DNA of 64,000 bases from Cryptomeria japonica (taxonomy: Eukaryota > Streptophyta > Pinopsida > Cupressales > Cupressaceae), in contig NC_081411.1 of assembly GCF_030272615.1 (NCBI RefSeq), positions 210,201,744-210,265,743 of the forward strand, written 5' to 3'. The position numbers and the translations under genes were made by a program. Position 1 is the stretch's first letter; every line of letters begins with the position of its first letter. Positions 10,193 to 22,087 of the stretch are shown in pieces. The notes under the pieces were generated by a model, which worked only from the letters and a program-made list of their open reading frames with translations, was not told where the DNA came from and searched no databases.

Positions 10193-11695
10193 TGTTGGAT
10201 TGATGATGATTTTGTTGTAATAGGTTGATTGATGACTTCTATTGTGTTGTCATTGATGGTAACAATGTTTTTTTAGTCATCTAAGTCATTTAGTCCAATC
10301 GGTAGAGGAAGCAGTTAAATAGTGAACTAGTAAATAATGACATAGATATGTTCCAGTGATAGGTATGGAATATTAGTGAAGAGTTAAGTGTTACGGTTTG
10401 AAATGTATTCTCATGATATTGGTAGAAGTCTACAACTAGTACCGCATCAGTAGATTCAAAGTTTGGAGCGAGTTTTGATGTATTGAGTACTCAGTCATGA
10501 AGAACACATAACCAGTTGAGCAGAGTCACTTAGATCGGTTAACCGGTAGACTTAATGTTTTATTTTTCAGTTAAGGTGTTTTTGGCCAACATGAGTAAAG
10601 CCTAATGTGCAAGATTATCTAGATACATTGAACCTAGGAAATTGTTCCACGGGTTCTTAGCCAACTTATTAAAGTTGTTTATAAAAAGAAGTATATTGTT
10701 TGATGATGTATTAGACATGAGATATATAGTACAAATTTGACTGTGCGGTGAAAGGTGAAGGTCAATATTGTTGTTTAGTCAGTGTTAGAAGAAGATCTAA
10801 AGCAAATCTAATCAGGCATAGAGGTGCTTGTTGGTAGTAGGGCAGCGTGCCTCGTGGGGATTTGCGACATGATTTAATAGCCTCCTCTGTATTCTATAAG
10901 TTTAGTGGTTGTATCGGGCATTGATAGGTTGATCTTTTGGTGCAAAGGGAACCCTAGCTTGTAGAAAGTGGTATAAGAGCTTGGTCATAGGTTCAAATCA
11001 TGCAAGATACAGTGAGTGACATTGGGAGGGGGATTGTCAGGAATGGGACAACATCCCTTGCGGGGATTCATGAAATGGTTTAATTGCCTCTTGTTTATTC
11101 TATAAGTCTAGTGGTGTATCAAGCATTGATAGGTTGATCTCTTGGTGCAATAACAACCCTATCTTGTAACAGTGCTAACAATAGATTAGTCAGTTGTTGT
11201 TCACTAACAGTTGTAGCAAGATAAAATCCTCTAACAAGGTCACTCCTAATAGGGTGCGGTAGGATCCTCATAGGTCTGAAGGTTTCAATAAATTAATAGG
11301 GTCACACATTAACTTGTGTTGTTTAAATCCCATAGCTGGGTAGCTCCAAACAGGGATGGTCCTAACATGCCTTATTTTTATAGCTCTTAACCAAGCTAAG
11401 ACACTCTCAATCGGGTGTGCTCCTAACAAAGCAATTGTAAGACCTTAATTGATCAGATCTCTATTTTGCAGATAGTTGATCTTGTAGGTACTAATCCCCA
11501 CTGTGGTTTTTCCCATTTGTGTTTCCATGTGAAAAACATTGTGTTATGAGTTGCATGTTCTATTGGGTGTTAGATTATGTGGTTAATTTGCTTCCATGCT
11601 TGTTAAGTTTCAAATTTATAAAAGTGGTGATTAGATTTGTGTTGTTGTCTTTGCTTGCACTAATTCACCCCCCTCTCAGTGCGTTATAAAATTAT
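10193..11695 (+). repeat. 3' LTR of copy-3 element (TRIM inserted)
   Basis: It begins TGTTGGATTG at 10193 right after the polypurine tract. Near its right end is the conserved block CCCCACTGTGGTTTTTCCC (11,497 on), GTTTCCATGTGAAAAA (11,521), and the pre-terminal AATTCACCCCCCTCTCAG (about 11,662) typical of LTRs in this window. The exact 3' terminus is eroded, so the end is approximate. Removing the nested TRIM and one copy of its target duplication leaves about 1.15 kb. No internal region follows, so this is the downstream LTR. Confidence 0.65.
10829..11171 (+). mobile_element. TRIM retrotransposon with perfect 5-bp target duplication
   Basis: This is a 343-bp miniature LTR element. LTR1 is 10,829-10,966 and LTR2 is 11,035-11,171 (138 and 137 bp, diverged, both TGT...). 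The internal region is only 68 bp and contains TGGTATAAGAGC (10,969-10,980), a tRNA-iMet primer site with one mismatch, and a polypurine tract GGGAGGGGGA (11,024-11,033). The element is flanked by GTGCT at 10,824-10,828 and 11,172-11,176. It has no coding capacity and must depend on enzymes from another element. The divergence of its LTRs shows an old insertion. Confidence 0.88.
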
Positions 11696-11699
11696 AATT

Positions 11700-12302
11700 G
11701 TTTTAGTTTAAAGTGTGACAGTTGAGTTTGGTATAGTGCTAGACTTCAATTTTGTTTATGATTAAATTTTGTTTAGTTTGAGGATTAGGGTCCAATTCAA
11801 TTCAAGGTTAGCGTCCAATTTGTTTTAGTGTTAAGGTTAGGATACAGTTTCATTTAAGGTTACAATTCAATTTGGTTTAGTGTTCATTTAGAATAAGGGT
11901 CCAATCTATTGATTTAATATTAAGGTTCAATCTAGTAGCACTTAATTAGAATAAAGATTGGGATTCAATTTGGTTTATGTGTAGGATTAATATTAAATTT
12001 GGTTTCTAGGGTTATATTTTATTTTGGTTTAGTGTTAGGGTTATGATTCAATTTGGTGTATGGTTTGGCTTTAATTTTATTTAGTGTGACATTTGGGGTT
12101 CAATTTAGTTAAGTTTTAGAGTTGGCATTCAATCAGGTTTAGTGTTATAGTTAAGATTTAATTATGTTCATATTCAAGGTTTAATATCACTTAATTTTAG
12201 GGGTACAATTCAATTTGGTCTTGGGTTGGGGTAACAGTCAACTTTGTCTACTATTGAATTAGTCTTAGGGTTTTGGTCCACTTTTATTTAGTGTAAGGGT
12301 CA

Positions 12303-12340
<38 letters not shown>

Positions 12341-13720
12341 GATTGGAATCAAAAAACCAACCCTAATATAATAGTTGTTAGGGTTCAATTTAGTGCTCAA
12401 TTAGGTTTAGGGGTGAGGTTCAATTTGGTTCATTTTTAGCATTATTATTCCATTTGGTTTAGATTATGTTTCAATTTGGTTTTTTGTTAATGTTATAATT
12501 TAAATTTATTACAATTCAATTTAGTTTGGTGTTAGATTTTAATATTGCTTAAGGTTAAGGTTTATTTTTTATTTGGTTTACTATTAGGGTTAGGGTATAA
12601 TTTTTTTCATAAATAACGTATGGGTTGAATTTTATTTAGGGTTAGGGTTCAAAATTTGATTTACTATTAGGGTTAAGGTATCATTTGGCTTATGATTTGG
12701 ATTCACTTTGGTTTAGGGTAAGGGTTCACTTTGATTTAGTGACCTACGATTAGGGTTTGTTTTGGTTTAATGTGAGGGATAAATTTGGTACAGTGTTAGA
12801 GCTGAATTTAGTTTATGATTCAATTTGTTTAATAGTTGGCATTTAATTTAACTTGGTGTTAGTATTCAATATGATTTAAGCTTAGGGATTATTTTGTTTT
12901 AATACTAGGTTTAGAGTTTAATTTGGTATCAATTTAAGTTTGAATTTCTTATCATTCTATTCAGTGATATGTTACTTGGTTCAATTTGGTTTAGACTTAG
13001 GGTCCAAGTTGAATTGGTATAGGGTTAAGGTTCAAATAATTTTTTTGTTAGGGTTCAATTTAATTTAATTGGGGTTAGGGTTAGATTTAATATTCATTTT
13101 GGTTTAGTGTATAGGGTTAGAGTTATGGTTCAATTTCATTTATGGGTATGCTGAGGGTGCAATGTGGTTTAAGATTTAATTTTGTTTGGATTAAGCTTTT
13201 AATTTGGTTTAGTGTTAAGGTTTATGTGTGGTTAAGGTTAGGGTTCAATTTGGTTTTGTATTATGCTTAGGGTTTGATTTTTTTTTTTGATTTGGACATA
13301 GTTTGGTTTATGTTTAGGGTTCACTTGGATTCAATGTAAGGGTTTAATTTGGTTAAGTGTAAAGGTTATAAATAAATTTTATTTATAATTCAATTTCATT
13401 TACAATTACCTTTTACTTTCTTTAGTGTTAGGGTTCAATATGGTTTAAAAACATGGTTTATTTTAGTTGTGTTATACAAGAGTTAAATCTAACTGACAAA
13501 ATGTTCAATTAGATTAAGGGTTAGGGTTCAACTTGGTTTAGGGTTGGGATATGATTTAATTTGATTTACAGTTAAGGTTAAATTTTGTTTAGTATTAAGT
13601 TGGTGTTCAATTTGGTTTAGTGTTATGGTGGTGTTTAATTTAATTTAGCATATAATTTAATTTGATTGAATGATCAATTAAGTTTTGGGTTATAGTTTAG
13701 GGTTTAATTTGAGAGCTTAT
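11700..13720 (+). repeat. Degenerate telomere-like minisatellite
   Basis: About 2 kb consists of imperfect repeats of a roughly 20-25-bp unit close to GTTAGGGTTCAATTTGGTTT, with many GTTAGGG, TTTAGGGTT and GGTTCAATTTGG words, all on the plus strand. The plant telomere repeat is TTTAGGG, so the unit looks like a telomere-derived heptamer fused to a spacer. A pure (AT)n run of about 30 bases lies at about 12,305-12,335. The array begins right after the LTR and fades into AT-rich sequence near 13,720. No coding frame is present. Confidence 0.8.
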
Positions 13721-14100
13721 ATTATATTAGAGTGTACTATTCCTTTCAATAATCTAAGTATGTTACCTTCATTTTATTTCAAAAATATATTAAAACTACA
13801 GTTAAAAATATTCATATACTCTTCCTTAATTAATTAAAAAAATAAAATCTAAAAAATAACTATTATAGAAATATAAAAAATGTAGTGAGAAATATTTGAT
13901 ATATAAATTATTTCTAAATTATAATGAATGGAATAATTCAAGGAATCTAAATCTATTTTTTGAACAAAACTTTGAGTATTGAGTTCTTTGAAAAAGAAAA
14001 GTATGTAAAAAGAAAGAATATGAATTGTAATGGTGGTAAAAAAAATTTAAATAAATATAAATATATGAAATATTTAAAATAATTTTTTGGATCAATTATT
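13721..14100. other. AT-rich spacer
   Basis: Very AT-rich low-complexity sequence between the minisatellite and the LINE fragment. I see no gene, LTR end or RNA feature. Confidence 0.6.
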
Positions 14101-15126
14101 TATCTACTACTTGTAGGGGGATGTATGGCCATCTAGGCTTTTCTGGCATATTGCTTGCCTTCCAAAAGCAGGAGCTTTTATCACTATTATCTTTCCTTGT
14201 GTTTTGGGTATGTGGCTGGATAGGCTGGGAATCACTATTGTCTTTCCTTGTGTTTTGTGTGGTTGTTCCTTGGAATTGGCTGATCATTTTTTTCTTCATT
14301 GTCATTTTGCTTTAGAATGTTGGTATTGACTATTTAATAAATTAATTTGGTCTGCTACATTATGTGGGTATCTATGGTCTCAATTTAGGAGTTGGCTACA
14401 TTTATGTCCATCTTATTTTTGTGCTTGTGTTGTGGATTATTGTCCCTTCTATTTTTATTTGGAAGATTTGGCTAGAAAGGAATAATAGAATTTTTAGGAA
14501 GAAGTTTTCTTCATTGGAAGATTTGGCTGGAAAGGTCCTAGATGCACTTTCAGCTCTTTGGATAGCTGGATCATAACGTATTGGTCGGCTTTACATTTAC
14601 TTCCTTCTCAAGGGGCTATTTCTAAGAAAAGGATTTCCTTAGTTAACAAAAAAGAGGTGGTTTGGTTACCCCTATCCAAGGCTAAGTTAAATTTTGATGG
14701 TGCTTCTCGAGGCAACCCGGGGAAGTTTTCTATTGGGGTGGTGGTTACTGATGATAGATCCAAAGTTATTAAAGCTAGGTGTCAGTGTATTCCAGATGGG
14801 ACTAATAGTGTGGCAGAAATTCATGCTCTATCTATTGTGATAGATTTGTTAATTTCATTAAATCTTATAGATGTTGTAATTGAAGGAGATTCTTTAGTTA
14901 TCTTTTATGCGGTTATTAATTGAACTTGTAATTCTTGGCATTTACAATATTGGTTGGATAAGGTTCTATTATAGATTAAGTTCTTTAACTCTTTCTCTAT
15001 TTCTCATTGTTATAGAGAGCCTAATTTCGTCCCTAATTTTTTGGCGAATAAGGCATTAAATAAGAATATTCAAACTTTGGTAGATATTGATGAGAGTTGT
15101 CTGCCTCCTTTTTCTTCGAAGTCTTA
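14101..15126 (+). pseudogene. LINE ORF2 C-terminal fragment (RT zinc-binding region and RNase H)
   Basis: Two recognisable domains of a plant L1-type LINE lie in order. From about 14,145 to 14,350 a frame with FWHIACLPKAGAF, CVLC and a later HFFLHCHF is the reverse-transcriptase zinc-binding domain. After frameshifts, the WKIWLERNNRIF motif sits near 14,460-14,495. From about 14,680 an RNase H domain starts with LNFDGASRGNPGK; further acidic positions are the Glu of AEIHAL (about 14,815) and the Asp of EGDSLV (about 14,885). After a stop at 14,921 the frame continues to a TAA near 15,124. The RT core itself is missing upstream, so the copy is 5'-truncated, as is common for LINEs. Confidence 0.8.
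14178..14258 (+). repeat. 53-bp tandem duplication inside the LINE zinc-binding region
   Basis: TATCTTTCCTTGTGTTTTG near 14,187 recurs as TGTCTTTCCTTGTGTTTTG 53 bases later. It duplicates the segment before the CVLC motif and adds codons not expected in the domain. Confidence 0.6.
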
Positions 15127-16560
15127 AGATTTCCTTTCTGTCATACTCTTTTGGTTTGCCTCGACATTACATTTTGTTTGGAATTATTAATATGTATGCA
15201 GTTTAGTGGCATGTTGTAACAGGCTTTTCTGGCCTCTTTACTTTACTACATGAAATTTGCATTCTTGTTCATAATTTCAAGGGATTTGCTGGCTGGTGTC
15301 TCTCTTGAGTTGATTTGTTACATGGGGTATCGTACTGATTGAGGGGTTTTTTTCTTATTTGTATTATCATGTTTATTGTATGGTTATGCTCGTATGACAT
15401 CTTTGTTACTTAGCATGGTTTAATGATTATAGTCCTCAGAAGTGGCGACTTGCACATCTGTTACTTGGCATTGTTTATGATTATTATCCTCTGATGTGGT
15501 GGCTTGTGTGTGCTTGTTGGCACGGTGATTGGGATATGGCTTGTGAGAATATCTTTCAATGGCTATGGGTGTGATTCTTGCTCATTAATGATACTTCTCA
15601 TTTCCTTTTTTAGGCATTGTTTATTAATTGAATTCCTCAGAGGTGGTAGTATGCATGTACTTGTTGGTACAATGTTTTGGGATTTGGCTCATGTGGATCT
15701 CTGATCTTGTATCATTTATGTTATACTTGTGCCATTCTCGGTTGCTTGTGCGATAATCTTACTTATTAATGATGTCTCACTTCTTTTTTATGTGCTCGTG
15801 ACATTCTGCTATGTGTCTTATTTTTCATTGTGGTTTTTTTTTTATGGAGGATGGTGGTTATAGAATTTATTTGCATATTAAGCAGTGTGATTTTCAGGAT
15901 CCTTGTGCATTTGACAATGAGAAGCTTAGCAGATTGTTTAAACTTCACTATTTGGAGTTTTCTCTTGCTATTTGCAAGGTGGTGGGTAGACGGTGGTTGG
16001 TGGAGAATACTAATATTTTCCTTGTTTAAGTTGCTTCTCATTTTATTACTCTTTTTTAGATCATGTTTCTCTAGATACTTTGGCTGTTACTGTAAATGTG
16101 TTCCCTGGTATACATTTCCTTCTTGATTCGATGAAGGCAGTTATGTCTCTTCCTAGAGTAGTTGATCCTCTACAGGTGATTTCTCTGGATATTCAAAATG
16201 TGGCTGCTTCCTAGTCTTTGTCCCCTCTAGATGAGGGTTCTAGTACTTGGTTTCTGCACTCCTAATGCTTTGTTTCTTTGCTTCTTCTCTAACAATTTTG
16301 TATCTGCTTCATAGATTTTGGGGGGTTGGGTACCATCTTTGTAACTGGTTTTGGCTTATATGGATTTTTGGAATGGATTGGGGCTGGTTTGGAATTTTCA
16401 CTTCTCTACTTCAAATGTAATGGGTCATATTATCTTCCCACTGGGATTTTTATGAGCAAGACCGAAGGTTTTCTTTGCTTGGCTCTTTCCAACTAATTCT
16501 CTTTGAACCAAGATTGTATAAATGTTATAATTAATAAAATTAGTGGTCTTCCACTTTTAT
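15127..16560 (+). other. LINE 3' flank, probable 3' untranslated region
   Basis: No coherent ORF remains after the RNase H stop. Three diverged units of about 57 bp occur between about 15,400 and 15,670, recognisable by TTACTTGGCATTGTTTATGA-like words followed by CCTC(A/T)GA..TGG. Pyrimidine-rich text continues to about 16,520, where AATTAATAAAATTAGTGG and a short A-rich end resemble a LINE tail. The exact end is uncertain. Confidence 0.4.
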
Positions 16561-17351
16561 TGAAATAAAAAGTACACTTCAATTTAAAAATGATATAAAT
16601 ATTCAAAAAAGAAAGATAAAAAAATATAATAATTTAACTAACACAAACAAAAGAAAAGAAAATATATTTCAAAATAAAATTATTAAAACATGTTTATTTG
16701 TTAGAAAAGAATTATTTAAATTTTACATAAATAAAATTATTATAAAAATTGAAATCTAAAAGCCAATTTTAAGTCAAAAGTAATAATTAAAAGAAAAAGG
16801 AAAAATAAAGGACAATTGTAGCAAATCTCCATGTGTTGAGATTATTTCTTCATAAGATGGAGATATACAAAGGTAAAAACTTATTCACAACCAAATCTAA
16901 AAAAATATCACTATTTTGGTGATATAATATGTTTGTATATTTAAAAATAGCTATTGAACTATGTTTTTAGATAATTAAGAAGTAAAAAAGTTTAAAAACT
17001 AATTGTTTACTTTATAGAATTAAAGATTAAAAAATAGTTTTATATAGAATTTTTAATAAAAATAAAAGAACAATGAATTTTTTAATTTTCAAATTGATTA
17101 TTCTTTATTAAATTATGAATATCAAAATGAATCAGTGAAAGTGCAATAAATTATAAAGTAGAAAAATAAATCAACACTTTATAAATTGATACTTTTTATT
17201 ATTTAATTCCACATAGTTTGGCATAAATTCATTAATTTTGGGAGCTAAAATTACCATAAATTTGTTTAACATTGGAACTACTTTTTTGTTTGCAATGAAA
17301 TTTTAAGAGGAAGACAACAACGAAAAATTTATAGGACTTCAAATCCTAACA
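16561..17351 (-). repeat. AT-rich region, likely containing the 3' LTR of the neighbouring copia fragment
   Basis: The right edge is CCTAACA at 17,345-17,351, preceded on the minus strand by CAAGTGGGAGAA. This is the polypurine tract and TGTTAGG LTR start usual for Ty1/copia elements. From there the minus strand would be LTR, but the rest is AT-rich and no left terminus can be placed. About 28 bases near 17,273-17,310 (GTTTGCAATGAAATTTTA) recur at about 23,800-23,830. Confidence 0.4.
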
Positions 17352-19150
17352 TTCTCCCACTTGAAGTCCAAACATTATAGTAAACAACCATGCTTCAAGA
17401 AACCTCCTTCTCTCCAAGGCCTATTGAAATAGGCTTACCAATCCAAGAGAAGCTCTCCAGAACTCCAACTTCTCTTTTGAGACAAATTTTGTAAATGCAT
17501 CTACAGGATTCAAATTTCCATGCATCTTTTCTAACTTGATCTTATTCTCTTCAAGAATACTTACAATATAGTAATATCGAAGCTTTATTTTCTTTGTTCA
17601 TGAATGAAATGTTGCATTCTTGGCCAAGTGAATGGTACTTTACTATCACTCTATAATAAAAATTCCTTTTGTTTATTACCCAATTAAGATAGTAACCTTT
17701 TAAACCACAATATCTCCTTTGATCCTTATGTCATTGCAATATACTTTTTTTCAATAGTTGAAAGAGACACTACTTTTTGTAAACTGGAAATCCTGCTAAC
17801 TTATGCTCCTGCCAATGTGAACACATACCCTGTTGGAGATCATCTTTGATCTAAATCTCCAACCATGTCTGAACCAATATAACCATGTAATTGTGCATAT
17901 TCACCTCAAAACATGGTTTGATGTGCCTTTAAGATATCTTAGTATCCATTACATTGCTTGTTGATGAATTTTTCATGGATTACTCATGTATCTGCTGACT
18001 AGTTCGACTACTTGGGAAATATCTCGCCTTATAAAAATCATAATATACATTAAACTCTTAGTTGCAAATGAATATGGAACTATTGCCATGTTCTATTTTA
18101 TTCAATTTCTTTTGGACACATCTCAAAAGATAATTTGAAATGCTCAGCTAGAGGTGTGCTTATTGCCTTGGAATCCTTCATTCTACACCTTTCCAGTACT
18201 TTTCCCATGTATTTCTCCTATTATAATATGAGTTTCTTTTTATTCATACCTCTGATAATTTTCATTCCAAGGATTTTATTTGCAACACCAAAATACTTCA
18301 CTTAAATTTCTTAGATAATTGTTGTTTCAACATATTAGCAATAAGCATGGTAGGTACTTCAACTAGCATATCATCAACATACAACACAAGAATAGAAATT
18401 TTCCATTATTTGAAGAACTTTGAATAAACACAATGGTCAGATTTATATTTAGAAAATTTATGCTCAGACATGAAGGAATCAAATTTCAATTACCATGGTC
18501 TAGGAGCTTGTTTCAACCAATGTAAGTTGTGATTTAATTTTCAAACTAGGCCTTCTTTACCTTTTTCCTCAAAACCTTCAGGTTGTTTCATGTACAACTC
18601 TTATTCCAAGCCACCATGAAGAAAATTTGTTTTGATATTAAGTTGTTCTAATTATAAATCATGAACAACTACTAAGCCCAACACTACTCTAATAGAGGTA
18701 ATTTTCACAACTAGTGAAAATATCTCTATAAAATAAATGCCCTTTTGTTGTGAATATCCCTTAACCACCAATCTAGCTTTAAATCTCTTCTTTCCAACTG
18801 CTTCTTTCTTCAACCTATACACACAATTATTTTGCAATGATTTTTGATTGGGTGGAAGGGTTACTAAATACCATGTGTGATTTCCCTTAAGATATTATGT
18901 CTCATCTCTCATGGCTTCCATTCATTTATTCAAATCTTTATCTACACATGATTCTCCAAATGTAGTACGTTTAGATTTATCAGAAAGCAAAAAATATAGA
19001 ATAAAATCTTTATACTTGGTTGAAGGTCTATACTCCCTTGTGGACTTGCTAACTAGAGGAATCAACTCTTGTGCATTACTAGCTGGATGAACATGTTCTT
19101 CATTATCTTGGAAATATTGCGGTTTGTCATGTGTTTGAATTTACACTAGT
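17352..19150 (-). pseudogene. Decayed Ty1/copia pol fragment (reverse transcriptase)
   Basis: On the minus strand, starting near 19,140, fragments in several frames follow Ty1/copia RT. They run in order: EAMRDET and NHTWYLV near 18,900; KARLVVKGYSQQKGI near 18,760; IKTNFLHG near 18,640; LKQAPRPW near 18,510; and ILVLYVDDM, the YVDD catalytic box, near 18,385. Sequence to about 17,360 is compatible with the RT thumb and RNase H but is badly frameshifted. It ends at a copia-type polypurine tract and LTR start (17,351). The integrase half is missing because a family-A LTR abuts at 19,171. Confidence 0.75.
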
Positions 19151-19170
19151 GGTTAGGGCTGGTTTATAAT

Positions 19171-20126
19171 TGTTGCAATCCAAGAACACTCGGGAGGGGG
19201 GGGGGGGGGTGGGTGTGAATTAGTGTTCTACCCGAATGATCAATTTTAACATTATTAAAACATGCATACACCAACCGGTATATGGGTACATATAGAATTG
19301 AAATAAGTAAAGAAACTAATAAGCCAATGACATAAATAAATATCATAACACATAGAATTATGCATGAAAAACATCAAAGAGGAAAATCCACGGTGGGATT
19401 TGTGACTCACAATATCAATTCACTAGCCATATGACTAGATATTACAAAATATAGTCGTTTGCACTTGCAAGAAGGCTTACAGCCTAGAGCACACTGCTCA
19501 ATCACAAAAGGAGCCTCACTGACTACATACATGTCCAGACTAAAATCCTAAGAAATGAGTGAACTTCTAAGATAGCATCTTCTATGCCTGAATATAGTTT
19601 TGGTTAAGCTTTGTCTATTTTGGTCACAAACTGTAAATCCTTTATTGAAATACCCCTTTACATAAATATCCTCACATACATGATCTCGCTGATATATTTT
19701 ACATCTACTACATTATTTCCTTTCTAATACAGATTCAAATGATATAGTAAAATGATCTAACCTATTGACTTATATACCCTTTACAATTCATCATGCCTTA
19801 TATCGGCTTACAAAGATAATTACAATATCAATATACAAGTCGGCTAGATGACATAAATACATGAATATACAAAATAATTGTCGATGCTGGATGCAAAAGA
19901 TGTCGGCCTCTAATACCGATAAACTTATTCTAAACCATGCCATCCTGCATTGCTGGTAACCTGAGAATTCCTTTCATCCTACCAATGCTTGTGCCAGTGT
20001 CGGTGAAGTGTTTGTAAAGTGCCCGTTGGTACACAATTGAACCAAAACATGAAGCTCGAACAAGTTTCCATGTTGCCATCAATTACAACATAGTGAAACC
20101 AACCAATTGAGTGTCAATTACCAACA
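19171..20126 (-). repeat. 3' LTR of family-A copy 2
   Basis: A 956-bp LTR with TGTTGCAATCC at 19,171 and ACCAACA ending at 20,126. It is homologous to the LTRs at 6,695 and 7,657, including the block at about 19,361-19,400 (CGGTGGGATTTGTGACTCAC). A pure run of 14 Gs stands at 19,196-19,209, the expanded version of the G-tract found near the same end of its relatives. No primer site follows its 3' end, so it is the downstream LTR. Confidence 0.75.
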
Positions 20127-20149
20127 ATATCCCCGTTTGGCATTGATAG
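20127..20149 (-). promoter_or_regulatory. Polypurine tract of family-A copy 2
   Basis: In minus-strand sense TATCAATGCCAAACGGGGAT precedes the TGTTGG LTR start. It is the same 20-base signal as at 10,171 and 43,766, with a G-to-C change inside the tract. Confidence 0.7.
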
Positions 20150-20527
20150 AAACACTCATGTGAAAATTGATCATGGTTTCATCTACTAGTTTCATCCTGA
20201 GCCTGCTTCCCCTGAGCTAAAAATATCCATCAATATAAAATACTTCATACTTCCATAGTTTTCCATCTATACTCCCCCTAATGTATAAAACTCCCTCTTT
20301 TCTTTTTCACCTCTATATCACTCCCCCTTTGACATCAATGCCATCAAAATTTCTAAAGAGAGTACCAAACATCCAAAACCGAGATGAAGAATGAAAGATA
20401 TTGTACAATGAATATCCCAAAAATACCTTACCGAAGCTTAATATATTTGAAAATATCTAGATATGCCTTCTCCAATAGCTCAAGATAAGTATCCCAACCA
20501 GATTTGAAATTCAAAAATAGATACAAG
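20150..20527 (-). other. Noncoding leader to the 3' LTR, family-A copy 2
   Basis: This is the stretch between ORF stop and polypurine tract. In minus sense it contains two extra purine blocks, GTCAAAGGGGGAGT (about 20,333-20,320) and TTAGGGGGAGT (about 20,270), as in the matching stretch of copy 3 and of the copia element. Confidence 0.5.
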
Positions 20528-22080
20528 TCAATTTAACATATGGGAAAATGACTCTTTCTCATTTAACTCTATCGGTGTGGGCTTACCAACCATATCTATA
20601 CATTCCTTCTTATGTACACTAAGTGAATCCAACCAAGGATTCACCAAATCTCTAACAATTCTGGCTTTCCTTATGATTTTATCTTTTTCTTTCTCAAAAG
20701 TAGAAATTTGGGCTTCCAAAACCAAAATCTAACCATCAATGGATGTAGTCAATGAGTTCAATCCATCAAAAGAATTGGCTATACTTGAAATTCACTCTTT
20801 AGATTCCTTAATGTTCTTATCCAAATTAAATGTAAGAACATCTATGTTAAAACATAATCTGTAAATATTTGTACACTAATTTAAAGAATTATCTATCAAT
20901 TTCAACTTTTCATTAATTTTCTTCCTTTCAGACTCAATCATTTGATCAAATGTAGCTCTTTTTTCCTGTGCGAACCTCTCTAGTGCTTGTCTATTTGAAA
21001 TATGCTACAAGGATTGGAAATACTTTGAAATGTGTTCCGTGATTATCTTAAGCTTATTGGATGGGCTCTCTTCTCTATCAAACTTGCATTTTGGGACTAG
21101 TCTATACAAAACTATGATAGACTGATCAATAATCCCTTTATCCATAGATCCCTCCTTCAACATTTTCTATGCAACCATCATCATCAGTTGAGTAGAACTC
21201 ATCTCGTTTATGATTATCTTTTCAACCTGTGGGATGTCAATTGACAATAATGATAGACTCACGACCGGTTCTCTATCGGATTCCTCTTCCTTCCCTTATG
21301 ATGATTTAACCTTTGTAGCCTCGTCACTTACACCAGTGGCTTCACCACTTGGTGTAGTCTCAGTAACTTCCAGTTCCTCTTTATGAACATTATCCTCATC
21401 TTGTATATATGTATCTGGAGGACTATTGTCCTCAACATTAGTATCCTGTACATTTTCAACCTTTACACTCTTTGTATTTGCCGGTATCTCAACATTTTTC
21501 TATACATTTATATCTACTGGGGGCTTAATTTGCACTATCTTAATGGTTTTCAAAATTGAGGGTGAAGTACCCATAATACCCTTTCCTTTTCCTTCAATCG
21601 GGATGTATGCAGTATCTATTTTTTTATTCCGGTGAAGTATAAAAACAACAGTTCTCTTCAAAGAACTTAACCCATGCCTTGTGGGTCTCGTTGATTATCC
21701 CATTTACCCTTCTAAACATAAGACTGTTTATTCTATGTTGGTTGTTAAAGATTTTCCTATCCGCAACCTCATGTATCCTATCCATCTCCTCTGGAGCAAT
21801 AGAAACACAAACAGATAGCACTTGTATCTTGATATGCTCGTCTTCTTGCATTGTTGATAGTCTCCTAGAATCTAATATATCATACAATTCTATCGATATT
21901 TGGTTTTTAATTTCCATCAAGGATTTCTTATAAATATCTAAACATAACAAAACTACTTCCTCTACTTCTCTTTGTTTATCATCATCTAAATGTTCATAAT
22001 AAAACTATACATTCTTTAACATACCATTTTTATTAATTTCATCAACTAACTCTGCACAAGTTTTCAGAGGAATGATAGTT
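20528..22080 (-). pseudogene. Family-A long ORF, copy 2
   Basis: A minus-strand frame from about 22,080 to a stop at 20,528 is broken by several stops and at least one frameshift near 21,626. It matches copy 1 in order: CAELVDEI (about 22,045), LCLDIYKKSLMEI (about 21,945), INETHKAWVKFFEEN (about 21,690), LKEGSMDKGIIDQ (about 21,145), EESPSNKLKIITEHIS (about 21,060), CTNIYRLCFNI (about 20,865). It extends about 110 codons past the point where copy 1 is cut, ending in a Lys/Glu-rich region with an NPWLDSLSV stretch. The N-terminal half seen in copy 1 is missing. There is no enzymatic motif; the function is unknown, but it is protein-coding in origin because codon-level similarity persists between copies. 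Confidence 0.6.
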
Positions 22081-22087
22081 ACATTAC

